Assembly: GCA_014706295.1 (NCBI GenBank) | Contig: JACSVZ010000037.1 | Span: 4,340,001-4,404,000 of the forward strand | DNA: 64,000 nucleotides | Direction: 5' to 3' | DNA from: Lycocorax pyrrhopterus obiensis | Lineage: Eukaryota > Chordata > Aves > Passeriformes > Paradisaeidae | In this document: piece after piece, positions 29,274 through 41,240 of the stretch | How positions within the stretch are numbered: the stretch's first letter is position 1 | How the letters are laid out: every line of letters starts with the position of its first letter | Translations under genes and position numbers: made by a program | The notes under the pieces: model-generated | What the model was told of the DNA's origin: nothing | Seen by the model: only the letters and a program-made list of their open reading frames with translations | Databases searched by the model: none

Positions 29274-32200
29274 TCACATCTCACTGCTGGAGAGCACTTC
29301 CTTCTCTTCCTGCTTGCCTAGGGGGGAGGAATCTTTAAGCTCTTTGTTTTCCGGAATCTCCACTTTGTTCCTCTTGGCCATGATCCTGTTGATTTCCATG
29401 AAGGTTTTGTTCTTGGTCTCAGGAACAATAAAGAAGATGTAAACCACGGTGGCGAGGCAGATGGCACAGAAGATGAGGAAGCTGTAGGGCCCCAGCCCAG
29501 CCTAGGGCAGTGACAGGAGAGAGCAGGGATCAGGGCAACATTCCATGTGGGCATTACCTGCTCTGGACATGCTGAACCCTGCACTGGCTACAGAAAATGC
29601 AGCTCATAGTTTGAGTTGAACAATGCAGAGTTGGGGTGGGTCTACATTCTGTCTTCTCAAACCACCACCACGGGTTTATTGGAAACTGACCGGGAAAGGA
29701 GGGTGAGGGTCTGCTCCATAAATCAAACTAAACTCAGCAGCTCCCTTTGCACGGGTTAAAGTCAGGGACTGCAGCAGTTTATGGGTCACTTGCTGGGGGC
29801 AGTATGAACTGGGCACCCAGATTTCAGAAGCTAAAATTGTCCCCCCAAGGCACATCCTGCAGTGGAAGATGGGGAATTTGCCATCTTTTCCACGCTCCTG
29901 AGCTCAGGATGAGACATTTACCTGGCAAAGAAACTGCTTTCTTTTAAAGCCTGGGCAGCAGCCAGGTGTGACAATAAAATGCTGATGAACGGTCTCTTGC
30001 CCTTAACACAATCCCACACACAGGTTCTGGGAACCAACGAGTGCACTTACAGCTCCTCAAAGCCTTTCTGTAAGGGGTGAAGAGGCCAATTTTTAGGCAA
30101 AGTTTTGCCCTGTGGTTGGTTCTTACCTCCATGTAGAGGAACACCAGCCCCACGGTGAAGTTGCTCAGCCAGTGCACAGAGCCCCCCACCATGAACGCCG
30201 CGGGTCGGGACGACTGCAGGAACATCTCCGTGATCATCACAGCAGGAATGGGACCTGCAAGGCAGCTGCAGGTGAGGAAATCGCAAAGGCAATCCCCTCA
30301 CTCGGAATTGCTAATCAGACAGCTCATTTCAGTGGCAGACAGTGGTTACTAACTACCAGTGTTTAGAAGCACCCAGCAAATTAAACAAGGATTAAATTCA
30401 AAGAAAACAACGGGGCAATTAAATGACTTGCATGGGGCATGGCCACCCAGAGATGAAATTCGGCCTCCCTGGATGAGCTCCACAAAGGTTTTGGTTTGAA
30501 ACTGAACACACCACTTGGCTTTACCGGGCTTGTGGGGGAGACTGGGCAGGCTGTGGGTACTTACTGGGGCCAATGGCGTGTCCAATGATGTAGACAATGA
30601 CACAGACTATGCTGAGGTAGGACATCCAGGAGACAGTGGTCTGCAGGGATTGAATCACAGGTTAGACGTGGTTTCTGACTGAACATCACCAGCACACTCA
30701 AGGCACTGTTCCCAGTAAGATGTGAAGGCATTCTGAAGGCAGTGCCACCCTCCAGTGCCAGGTGTGTCCATAACCAGACACAGAAATCCCAGCCTGGGTG
30801 TGATCCTTGCTGCCAAAGGGATGCAACAGGAACTATGAACGTGACATCCTGGGAGGAGCATTCAGGCAAGCAGGATCACAGCTTTTCCTGGCTTTACTCT
30901 TGGTAGATATACAAGTACAGAGACCTTTCATACTGTCCCCTCCTCCCCAGGGTGTAGAAGCATCCTCAAAATATTCCAATGGCCTGCTCCCAGGGAAGTC
31001 CAGAAATCATGGCTGGGATCACCTGAGCCATTCAGACACACCTGGAGATTGAGGGCCAGAGTTAACACTGCACAGGAGGAAGCGCACAGCACAAAGCCAG
31101 CCAGGAGAAGGATCCTCCTCCCCAGGGATTCCACAATGAAAACCTGGAAGAGACAGGAGAGGGGTGACACCAGGGGCTCAGCACTTGCTGCAGATGTTTT
31201 CATCCAAGGGCACCACAGGGCATCTGCCATGGAAAGCATCTCCCAGCAAATAACTCTCTAGTGGAAGGTTTTGGGACGAGATGATCTTTAAGGTCCCTTC
31301 CAACCCAAACCATTCTGTGACTGTAGGATTCCATGAGCACGACCTAATTTAAACAGGGGCAGGGGAGACTGCACAAGTCTGAGCTCAGAGGGCCCCAAAC
31401 ACAAACTTACAGCAAGCAAAGTCATGACGACGTTGATGGCACCTATTGACACCGTGACATACTGAATGCTGCTGCTGTCCACTCCTGCTGACTGGAAGAT
31501 TCTGTCTGCGTAGTAGAAAACCTGCAGCAGAACCACAGCTGGGTTTACACGCGGCCAGAGGCAGAACATGGGAATCCCCTTTTGGCTGCTTTAACTCCTG
31601 GCACTGGTGCACAGAAGCCTGAGGACTGAATTAGTCCCTTTCTGGTGTTTGGATCTGGGCACAAGCACTTCACTCTAAAAGCATTCCAATCACCCTTAAC
31701 AGAGCAGCTTGACCTTGTACCTCGTCCATGGATTTGGTACTGGCCAGGGTTGACCCACCCCAGTGTGACACTGGGCATGTCCTGGGTGAAGGGGCACTCC
31801 CAGGTTTTCCCTCCCGTGTCAGCACTGCCCCCATCAGCCCCTCTGCAGTCCCACCCCTTGTTTGTACCCCCCCCGGCCTTCCCCACTCACCGAATTGACC
31901 CCCGAGAGCTGCTGGCCCATCATCATGACGATGATGGAGATGAGCTGCCACCTCAGGCCCCTGAAGGTGCACAGGCTGAGCACAGAGAACTGCCCCTCCT
32001 CCTTCTCTGACCGGTCCTCTTGGTACATCTCCTCTATCTCATCATCCACGTCCTCCCAGCCCCTCAGCCTCTGCAGAGCTGGTGGGGAGAGCATGGGGAG
32101 TTGTGAGCCCCAGGTTTACAGAGAGCTGTCCTGCTTCAGACCAGGACAGAGCAATGTGTGACCCTGGGCAGCAGTGCTTCCATGGCGGGAACCTGGGGAT

Positions 32201-35200
32201 CCACACACGCAGGGAAAGGAGCAGTGTTCCCAGAATTCCACCCCCCAGCAACACGTCAGAGGAGAATTTCATACTCTCTTGATGTCAGCCACGTCCCACA
32301 GTCAGATCCATCCCACCCCACCTCCCCTTCCAAGGAAGGATGGACTGTACCTCTCCGTGCCTGCTCTTCGTTGCCCTTTTGAATGAGCAGGTACCTGGGG
32401 CTCTCGGGGAAAAAGGGCAACGTCAGGAGCTGAATCAGAGATGGGATCCCAGTGAGCCCCAGCAGCACAGGCCACCCTGCAGCAAGGACAGGACACATCA
32501 GCTGAGAGAAACCCTCCCCCCATGGAGCCCACAGAGAGGCCTGAGCCGGAGCTTTACCTTTAGCATTGCCAAGGATGCTGTTGAGACCAAGGATCTGAGC
32601 TACAAGGATGCCAATGGTGATGAAGAGCTGTGGGACCACCCCAAGAGCACCTCTCAGGTTTTTGGGGGACATTTCTCCAAGGAACATGGGAACCACATTG
32701 GAAGCCAGACCTAGCAGTTAAGAGAGCAGTGTTAGACATGCAGCTCTGATTTCCCATGGGGACAAAAGAGATTCCTGATGAACCACAGGACGTGCAGAAA
32801 CTTCACACTCAAACCCTTCTGCTTTGAGTGCCTGGATAATCAACTGCTGGGCAGCAAAGCATTTTTGGGATTCCAGACAGAGTTAGCAGGAGCCTGCCTT
32901 GCCTACAGAGCCAGCAGATGATTTGGGAGCTCTCAGTGTTCATCCTCCTAAAAGCAGCTTTCTCCCAGCAGGGTCTGCCAGGAGCAGCACAAGACACACA
33001 AAAAAACATTGTGCTGCTTCAGATTTGGAAACAAACTCCAAGTGTAAGAGAGGAACTTTTGCTTCCTCTAAACAAGAAGAGAAATCAGCATCCAAACACG
33101 CTGATGTGAAAGTGGAAGGAAATGACTTTGTGTCGGCTTTTAAAAATTCCCTGCTCAGTAACACAGTGCTGAGAGCTTTGCTGGTCTGAGGTGCCTTGCA
33201 GGTGGCTTGCTGGAATAGGTATTTATGCTCTAATAAGGACACCAGGGACATGGGTTATTTTGAGGAACATTCTAGGGCTGCCCACAGTGACCCCAGCGAG
33301 CTACCAGCTCCTGTGCTTACGCTGTAAATCCTGGCAGCCCCCAAATTCCTGGAATCAAATGACCACAGGAGACTCTTATCTGACATTTCTAGAGTTCCTA
33401 GGCTTCAGGAGCTGGGGGTTACAAAGGTGACCAGGCTGATCTTTGAAAGCTAAAAGGCCTAAAAGGCACAGAAACAAGTGCCACCAGTGCCGGAGGGTGA
33501 CACCTGGATCCTCCCGGATCCTCCCCAGGCACGACGTCCACAGTTCAGGTCAGGTCAGCCTGAGAAGGACAAGTCAGGGCAGCCAGGCTGGATTTACTTG
33601 TGGGTTATAAATAACTGGAAAGAGGGATCACATTTAACAAGACCCTTAGCATTTATTCCAAGCTCCAGTGCTGAGAGCAGCTGCTAGGTTTAAGAGAGTC
33701 AAAAGCCAAAATAAAACCATTGGACTAAAAGAAATGGAAAACAAGAAACTGGCTCGGGAAAGCAACTTGATCTGTACATGCAGCAATTACAATTGGTGAG
33801 CTAAGGCAGGAAATTAATCTTCACAGGCTATCCCAGCTCATTAACAAACCATGGAGTGTGCCAGTCTCGCCAGCCCAAAGCCAGATAATTGAGCGTTAAT
33901 GCTCTCAGGACTCTCGCAGACCTGGCTCTGCTGGGGTACCCAGCATGGTTCTGTTTGTCCCCTGTTACTGCAGCTCCAATAAAGCCACTTACACCAGCAA
34001 CACACAGATGTCCTTGGCTTTCCCTCTACCTCTGCAGGAAATCCAGTGGCTCTGAGCCCTTTGCTCTCCCTTTTAACATTTCTTTTCTCCTGCAGGAGGA
34101 ATGGTCAGTTCCAGGACTGGATTATTGGATCTGGCAATGATTTTGATGGATTATTCTGGTTATGTTAAAAAGGAAAAAAGTAGACTATCTGTTTTAAGTT
34201 GCCTGGGAAAACGGCTTATCCTCAGCAGGTTTGCTGGCTGCGGGAGCTGCAGTGCCCAGCAGATGTTTATTGCTGCATTTACAGACACACATCTCCTCCC
34301 TACAGCTTCAATTCCAGTCCCGGGGCCATTATCTCCCGAAGATCTTTAGTACTTCTGCAGCACTGCTAAAGCACGGCCTTGTCATGCAGATCCTAAAGTG
34401 TGCTACCTGTGAAAGCATCTGCTGGGAGAATAAAACACCTTTACACAGCCCGGGGAGTATTTATTGCTCTCCCTTTACCATCCACTTACCAGCAAATATT
34501 CCCATGATAACACGGGAAAGGATGATTACTTCAAAGGTTTTTGCTACCTCTGAGGTTCCCATGAGGATTGCAGCAGTGATGGAAAAGATGTTATTTATCA
34601 GCAAAGTGCCCTTTCTGCAAAGTAACAGGAAAGGAGACAGAGTCAGCAGGGCGTTTCTAAGTTGCAGATGAACCCCCTCTGTGTCATGCTGTCCAAAACC
34701 CAAATGAATCATCATCCCAAACACTGAGCAAGGAGAAGATGGCAATTGTCACGTTTTTCCTGCAGGCAATGAAGGCTTCCAGAAAGAAGTTTCTCAGGAA
34801 ACCTGAGCAGCAGAAGCTGGGCCTGAGCTGGGATCCCAGGACCTTCCTCCCTGCTTTGCCTGGCTCAGTGCCCAGCCCACAGCCTGGCCTTGGCCATACC
34901 AGAACCACATAAATTCCTTTACACTGGGGAGACAACGCTTGTGGCTGAGCCCAGCAATCCACCCTCATCCCACCTGCTTTAGCCTCAAGGGGTGTGTGGC
35001 AATTCCATGCTCCCGAAGGGCTGGGCAAGGTGGAGTCACCACGGGATTAATCTTATCTGATCCCTAATCGTGGGGCAGGACCTCGGGCACGCTCCCACGT
35101 ACCGGCCACATCTGTTGACCAGAGGCCACACCATGAGGGACCCAAAAAAGCCACCCAGGGGGAACATGGACACCGTGAGGGACCAGAGCAGTGTCTGGAA

Positions 35201-37319
35201 GCTGCTGTCCATGGGCACTCCAGTCCTGTCCAGGTAGGTTCTGTTGTAAAAGTCTTGCATGTACTGGAATGAAACACAAAGCGTGTTTAGAACAATAAAA
35301 GCAATTTCGTGCTGTAAAAGCCAGATAACAAATGCCATAAAGCCCTAAACAACTGACTTGATTAAAAAAACCAGATTGGGTGAGCTGGGAAATGAATTCA
35401 AGAGAGGGATGGAGAAGCCTGGGCTGGATAACTGTTCCTGCAGGGTGTCCTGCCCTATAGGACGTGCCTGGTTCCCAGAGGGGGAGGCACCCCATAGCTC
35501 ATCTGTCCCAGGCACAAAGAGGGGACAGGCCCCTGCCCACAAACACCCACAAAGTACATTTCATGTACCTAATGCTACATCTGCCTTGCTCTGCTCTGAC
35601 CCTGCTCCCAAGCCCAACCCACCGGGGCAGGAGAGTTGATCACAGACACGTTGTAGCCGTACTGGAAGGAAGATCCAAATGCAGAAATCAGAGCTACCAG
35701 GGCCAGGGGAAGTGTCATTTTCTGTGGAGAGAAAGAAAAAAAAAACATAACCACCACCTTAGAAGTGGGTCTGGCTTTTAGACATTAATAACATTCAGTA
35801 AAAACAAAGAAATACCCAAAGTCTTGCTTTCTGTGTTTTTCCCTTCATTTTACTGCATATAAAAGCCCAGTGGGTAGTTTTCATTACAACTCATTTTGTT
35901 CTGCTTGATATGCCCACAGTCATTACAGTAATTCACTCTGCTTTGCTGGAATTGATGAATCATTTGGATGATTAATATTTTTTCAAGTTGTCATTCTTAA
36001 AACTCCACCCTGCAGAGAAAAAAGTTGTATGCAATTATTCTTTTTCCAACATGCAAATTGGGTAGTGGAATAACACAGGATATTGGCACAGGAAAGCTTT
36101 AAAAAGAAGGGATTTTGCATCAAGTGGCAAAATCCCTTTCCTGTTCATTTTTTCTTCCTCCGCATTTTGGGATAGAGCTATTTATGGATATAATTAATTG
36201 CCACTGAAGCCAATTAGAACTTATCCAAGCAGCTCACGGAGGCCTTGGTTGAGACGTGCAAGAGCTGCACTTTGCACTTGAGCAGAGGAGGGGAATCGCC
36301 ATCTGGAGTGGGATCAAACCCCGCTGTGGGCACACATCTCCAGCGTTACAAACAGCTCAAACAACTCGCTTTTCACAACAGTTTAGTTGCTGTTCAGCCC
36401 TCAGGCTGTGTTGACAGAGCAGGGTTTTTTGGGTTTTGTTTGGCTGGGTTTTATAGCTCGCTAATGCATCTCATTGCTGCTACGTCAATAAAGTCATTTT
36501 TCATTTTCATCTCGCTTGCTGCCACCGTCACCAGCCTTAATGTCTGCGAGGTTTTCCGTCCCAGCACTCAGCTCATGAGGGCTCTGTCATTTCCCTAATT
36601 GAACATTTGTCCAAAAAGCTGCTGGTGCTTCTTTCTATTCCTCAGAATCTCTGGCAGTTCAGCTCCAGCGATCTGCAGAGTTTAAGGTGTTACGGGAGAT
36701 CGAAATTCAAGTTGATCTCACACAAAGGATCAGGAGGAAGCTGAGGCTTCCAGGTCCATTTTCTAGGAGTACACTGCTGACATTCTCTCATTGGTGATTA
36801 AAAGCAGCTGCCTTGCTCCCATTAACCAAATCCCAGGAGCTCAAAAGAGCCCCTGGTGTTAATTATTGACATCCAGCACTTTCAGGAAAACCTCTGGCAT
36901 CCTCAAGCAGCGCGTTGTGCAAGACTCCCCGAACACTGCTGTGAAAAGCAGCCCCATCCACAAGCATCTGCAACCTAAAACTGATTAGAAAGTAGGAAAG
37001 AAAACTCACACACAGAAGGGGAAAGTGACACAGAAGTTACAGGGTAGGAGAGCTGCAGACAATCACGAGACTCGGTGCAACACTGCATGCAGACAGACAC
37101 AAACTGGGTTCAAGAATAGAAACATCTCTGCTCTCCCTGTGGGTATCTCAGCCCAAAAGACCATGGTCTTTTCCTCTCTTTACAGGTACCCACAGGTTTC
37201 CAATGCTTATTCTGTACCCCTGTGGGATACTCAGGATGGAAGCAGGCAGCCACCATACTCACCCCCTTTGCACCTTCATTGCCCTCAGAGCCCTGCTGCT
37301 TCTGTCTTTTCAGCTTCAT
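29274..37319 (-). CDS. SLC2A5: Facilitative hexose transporter, GLUT5 type
   Basis: A 12-TM sugar uniporter of the MFS family, at the plasma membrane. Twelve exons: 37319-37263, 35721-35623, 35263-35103, 34614-34490, 32710-32558, 32476-32351, 32078-31891, 31521-31411, 31143-31042, 30640-30565, 30254-30127 and 29501-29274. They total 1554 nt (517 aa plus stop), in frame. Motifs: [18 protein letters not shown] (TM1), glycosylation site Asn59 (FYNRTY), [41 protein letters not shown]5-type pocket residues are kept: Gln186 (ILVAQ), His395 (IIGHAIG), Ala404 and Trp428 (SVHWLSN). [15 protein letters not shown] favours GLUT5 over GLUT7, although [10 protein letters not shown] and [11 protein letters not shown] look GLUT7-like. 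The TM7 motif is N-S-V rather than the N-X-I of mammalian fructose-carrying GLUTs. The first exon is the least certain part; without it translation would start at 35718. Confidence 0.93.
31258..31332 (+). mobile_element. CR1 LINE 3' tail in an SLC2A5 intron
   Basis: The sequence gacgagatgatctttaaggt, then cccttccaacccaaaccatt and ctgtgactgtaggatt, is a sense-strand CR1 3' terminus lying between SLC2A5 exons 8 and 9. Confidence 0.9.
32711..34489 (-). other. SLC2A5 intron 4
   Basis: A 1.8-kb intron. No further exon, repeat family or nested gene was recognised. Confidence 0.6.
35722..37262 (-). other. SLC2A5 intron 1 (if the first exon is right)
   Basis: About 1.5 kb of AT-rich sequence between the candidate first exon and exon 2. 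No repeat or other coding sequence was recognised. Confidence 0.5.
37263..37319 (-). CDS. SLC2A5: Candidate SLC2A5 first coding exon
   Basis: A 57-nt ORF segment encodes [19 protein letters not shown] and ends at a GTGAGT donor in phase 0. It joins to K-M-T-L-P-L-A-L in exon 2, whose acceptor (CTCCACAG) requires phase 0. The polar, charged N-tail ending in K-G just before TM1 matches the design of human GLUT5 (...MKEG|RLTL). The start context is AAAATGA. It was found by scanning upstream for a phase-compatible donor, so it needs transcript support. Confidence 0.6.
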
Positions 37320-38939
37320 TTTGGTGCTTGAATCTCAGATGCTGAGCACAGGTTCTTCCAGCCAAGGCAGCCACGGCAGAGGATGGAAACGCCCTGCACA
37401 GAAAAACCCCTTCTGTGACTCTTCCAAACACATCCAATCACCGCCAGGCGCTATCGGCCGGGGTAAGGCACTGTGCCTGATCGTTCCCTTCCTCTGCCTG
37501 ACTCTCCCATGTCTTCAATTAATTTTTCTTTCAAGTCTGTTGCCAGTGTCAGATGTTCTTTTACCAGATCCTGTCTCAAACAGAGGTGCTGCCCAGTTCC
37601 AGGGGGCACAGGCTCATCTCTCCAACTAGAAGGGGCAGACTTATCACCAAAGTTGCTAAAATGAGCTGATTTCCCCCGATATCTCTGCATGGACAACATG
37701 AGTCTACAGAGCTGCAGCTCCTGTTCAGCTGTGGACGGCACAGCTGGAGATGTTGCCCAGCAACTGCGGCATCAGGGAACACAGGGAGCAGCCCTGGCAA
37801 CAGAGAGGGTGTTTGCCCTGAGCCACAGCACTGCAGCTGAACCCCATTAACCCTCCTGCAGCCACAAATTCACGTCTGCTCTTGTCCTACCTCGCACAGA
37901 CCAGGTGGCTCAGGCACTCCTGCACTTCCCAGAGTTCATCCTCCCAGAGCTGGGGCTTTGACAGCCTCTCCTCCAAAACACTTTGGTTCTTTTCCCTCCT
38001 CAAGCAAAAGGTGCACCACGTGCTGCTGGCTCAGTATTAATCTCCTCTGTTATGGGAGTGTTTTAACAGCCCAGGACCTTGTTAATCATCCACTACAGCT
38101 GCTACGGTTTATCAGAGAAATGCAAAGGTCACAGATATCCCCAGCAGCCGGAGAAACTGGAACCAAACCTCCTGTTTATTGGTCTATCTTTAACAAAGGA
38201 ACAGTCATCCTCTTGAGCAGCAGCTCTTTTCCACGTGTCCTGCACACGTTCCCTGGCTGGCTGCATCCCTTCCTCAACGTGAAAGCGTGCCCCAAAGCAG
38301 GAACACAGCCCTGCTGCTCTCAGGGTAGTGGAATTTAGTCCCCAGACTTCTTGGCATTTCTCTTTTATCACATTTATTTTCAGTGAACAGCCTGAAGGAC
38401 ACTGTTGTCTTGATGGGGATCACACCTCAAGGACGCTCCTGTGTCACAGCTGCTGAGCTCACAGCTCATTCAGCAACTCCTGTTGTCCTCACATTTACAG
38501 ATCTTCAGCCAAGAGGGAAAATTCTGCCCCAGAGGTGGGGAAAATGCAAAGAGGACAAATTTCCGTCATGGAATTCCAGTTCTTTAAAGATAGTATCAAC
38601 CTCTGGGAGCTCTGGGCAGAATGACAGCTGCTCTGACACTCAGTAAAGACAGGGAAGGAGAATTCTCTACCACGGTCTTTAAACTCTGTTCCTGAACTTG
38701 AAGAATTACTCTTGAAACATTCAGGGAATCAAAGAGAACACATATGTTTGTCATAAAAAACCCTTCATCAGCGCAAACATTTGCTTATGGCAGCAGAACA
38801 GTTGGGTATTTTCCAAACACAGCAAGTAACGCGCTGCGTCTCCTAACGCACTGCACGTGGGTTCGTGAAGGGTTAGCTGCGTTCCCCTGCACCGTCCCTG
38901 GCAAGGACTCGCTCCGGTGGGTGCAGTACAGCCCTCCAG

Positions 38940-39362
38940 CAAGCTTACTCCTCTCACCCGCGCGGCTCTTGGCGCGGACTTTCTCACACACACACTCAAG
39001 CCGGACAGCTCAGCGTTACCAGAGGCAAAGAGTCAGCAGGGCTTTCCCGTTTGGGTATTCCACGGACGAGGTTTATTGCATCCTGCCGCGAAGGGAGACC
39101 AGAGCCGAAAGAGAGCGGGACCAAGCAGTGTCCAGGGTCCTGGACGGGAGCGCAGGGAGCACCAGAGCCCAGTGAGCTGAGGGCACGGGGGCGGTGAACA
39201 GGCGGGACCAGGGAAAGGGAGCCAGTGGGGAAGCCATGGGGGCGTGTAGGAGTACAAGCCAACCAGATAGACCAAGTCTGCATAGCACCAGAAAGCCTGA
39301 CCGGAGAGGCTTCTCCTTTCTCACCATATTTGGGCGTGTTTTTAAACCTAGCCATCACAACA
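38940..39362 (-). mobile_element. Candidate solo LTR of an endogenous retrovirus
   Basis: On the minus strand this block has LTR architecture. A segment opening TGTTGTGATGGC near 39362 leads into a C/T-rich stretch and then AATAAA at 39077-39072 within gatgcaataaacctcg, followed by a U5-like segment. The CpG-rich composition contrasts with its surroundings. No gag, pol or env coding was seen on either side, so it would be a solo LTR. I could not find clear target-site duplications, so both ends are approximate, the low-coordinate end especially. Confidence 0.45.
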
Positions 39363-39716
39363 AGCGAGCATCTGGTAACAAGATCTGCAAGGCTGTAGTT
39401 GGCTCTGGGATGTTGTTGGAAGAGGTCGATGAAGGGAGACAGGATAATAAATCAGCTTTTTGGATTTTCAAAGCAATTGCAGGGGCGTGACATCTTCAGC
39501 AGCAGGGATCCTGTTGGGCGTGGGCAAAGGACAGAGCCAGGAACAAGCAAAAACCTGATTTTACAGGCATTTTACAAGCACATTTTCCATTTCAGCTACA
39601 GCACGTGTCAAAGTTCTTACATCTGCTCTTCACCCCAGACTCTTCACTCCAGGGCTTGCCTGGAGGCTTTAACTCTGCTCTGGTGTCTCCTTTGCCCTCA
39701 CGGTGAGAGTTCCCCT

Positions 39717-39737
39717 TTATTTATTTATTTATTTACT
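39717..39737. repeat. (TTTA)n microsatellite
   Basis: About five copies of the tetranucleotide ttta. Confidence 0.9.
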
Positions 39738-40326
39738 CTCAGTCTAATGGCCAGTGCTCAAGGCTGGATCCTATGAAACCCTGATATCTTGGGGGGGAAA
39801 AAAATGATTAAGAAGGCAAGCTTCGTTTCCAGGATAGTAAATCTGCTGGAGAACATTAGCGGTGAGGTCTAAAAGGTGATGTTTGAGCAGGAGCTGGCAG
39901 CCAGCCATGCTGCAGAGTGCTCACCCTGAGGAGACAGCCCACAGAACACGTCCACGAGTGACATCAGCACCTTCTCACCTGCATTTTGGGAAGGAATCGC
40001 ATGTTCAGGCAAGGCCAATTCAATACTCTGGGCCCCTGAGCTACAACGGGCCTTGGGATGAAACAAGGATTTAAGAAATGAATTATCTGCCTGAAAGTAA
40101 GTCATAAACAGACACTACTTTATCAGCTATACAAATGGCTCCCAATCAAATAAAAAAGAGGTAGATTTGGCAGTGTGATCCCCCAGCAACAGGAAAGGGC
40201 CGGATCCATAAGGACTCTGCAGGGAACAGCAGCAGAGCTGGAGCTCTCGAACCAAGAACCAAACCAGATCCTATTTTTGCTGCACAAATGCAATGCTGGG
40301 CAGTGTCCTGGTAAAGAAACAGAACT

Positions 40327-40332
40327 TTATTT
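40327..40332 (-). terminator. Candidate distal GPR157 polyadenylation signal (AATAAA)
   Basis: A minus-strand AATAAA in the context caaataaagttctg, about 3 kb beyond the GPR157 stop. I saw no closer AATAAA on that strand. Vertebrate GPR157 can have a long 3' UTR, but the link is inferred from position only. Confidence 0.35.
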
Positions 40333-40939
40333 GTAAAAGTTGGAGAAAATACTTAAAAACCAAGCAAGTGAGGAGCTGTGAACAAGGCAAAACATTATCT
40401 CCAAACAGCAAACAAAGCCCCATCCCCTCCACAGTCCGATACAACACTCCCAAGGCACGGATGAAGCAGAGCACCTCCGGGGCTCAGAGCCAGGCTCTGT
40501 CCTGCTGCTGGCAGGGCCAGTCCCTGCTGGAGCCTGGGGGTACCTCCCGATGTCCCTGAGCACCAAGGGAGCCTGCAGGGCTCCGATTCCCTCAGGAGAC
40601 GACCCCATGCTGCCACCACACAGCCCAGCGGTGATGGCCCCCAGTCACCGAGGAGGAGGGATAAACCATGCGGAGAAACCATCCCTCACCAGCTCAAACC
40701 AAACTTGTTGGCACGGTGCTGTCCACGTTCAAGTGGAGAACAGGAGCCAGGCTGGAGCTCCCGGGAATTTCACACCCCACGACTGAAATCCAAGTCCAGG
40801 ACAGTCCATCCAGCAGCTCCTCGAGTTCTCCTGTCCCCACGGTGTTTGTTCGCCTCAGAACTCACCACACACCGGCCTCGTCAGGCAGAAAAGCAAAACC
40901 CCAAACAAGTTTTAAGATTTACAGTGGACGGTGAGGGGA

Positions 40940-41240
40940 AGGAGGGAGGATGAACCAGGAAACCGGAGCACAGCCGAAGACCGAAGGCCGCGGTGTGCGG
41001 TGAGGAGGAGCGGAGCCTCTCGGGCGGCGCTTTCCCCGGGCTGCAGCTCCCTCTGCGGGGCTCTGGCTCCGTCCGGCACCTGCACAGAACGAGGCACAGT
41101 CACACTCGGGGCCGTCCCACCGCCCCACAGCCCGGGCACGCTTTGCCCCGGCCCAGGAGAACGGGCTGGCTGCAGCTCGGGGGGCCCAGGGATGTCGCCC
41201 TGCGGCAGCTGAACGGGCACAGCCCGGCACCCCAGCCTCA
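40940..41240. other. GC-rich, CpG-dense block of unknown role
   Basis: About 300 bp with many CpGs (for example ggccgcggtgtgcggtgagg and ctcgggcggcgctttccc), embedded in ordinary DNA. It could be an orphan CpG island or an upstream promoter for SLC2A5, or lie in the GPR157 3' UTR. No ORF with family resemblance. Confidence 0.45.
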
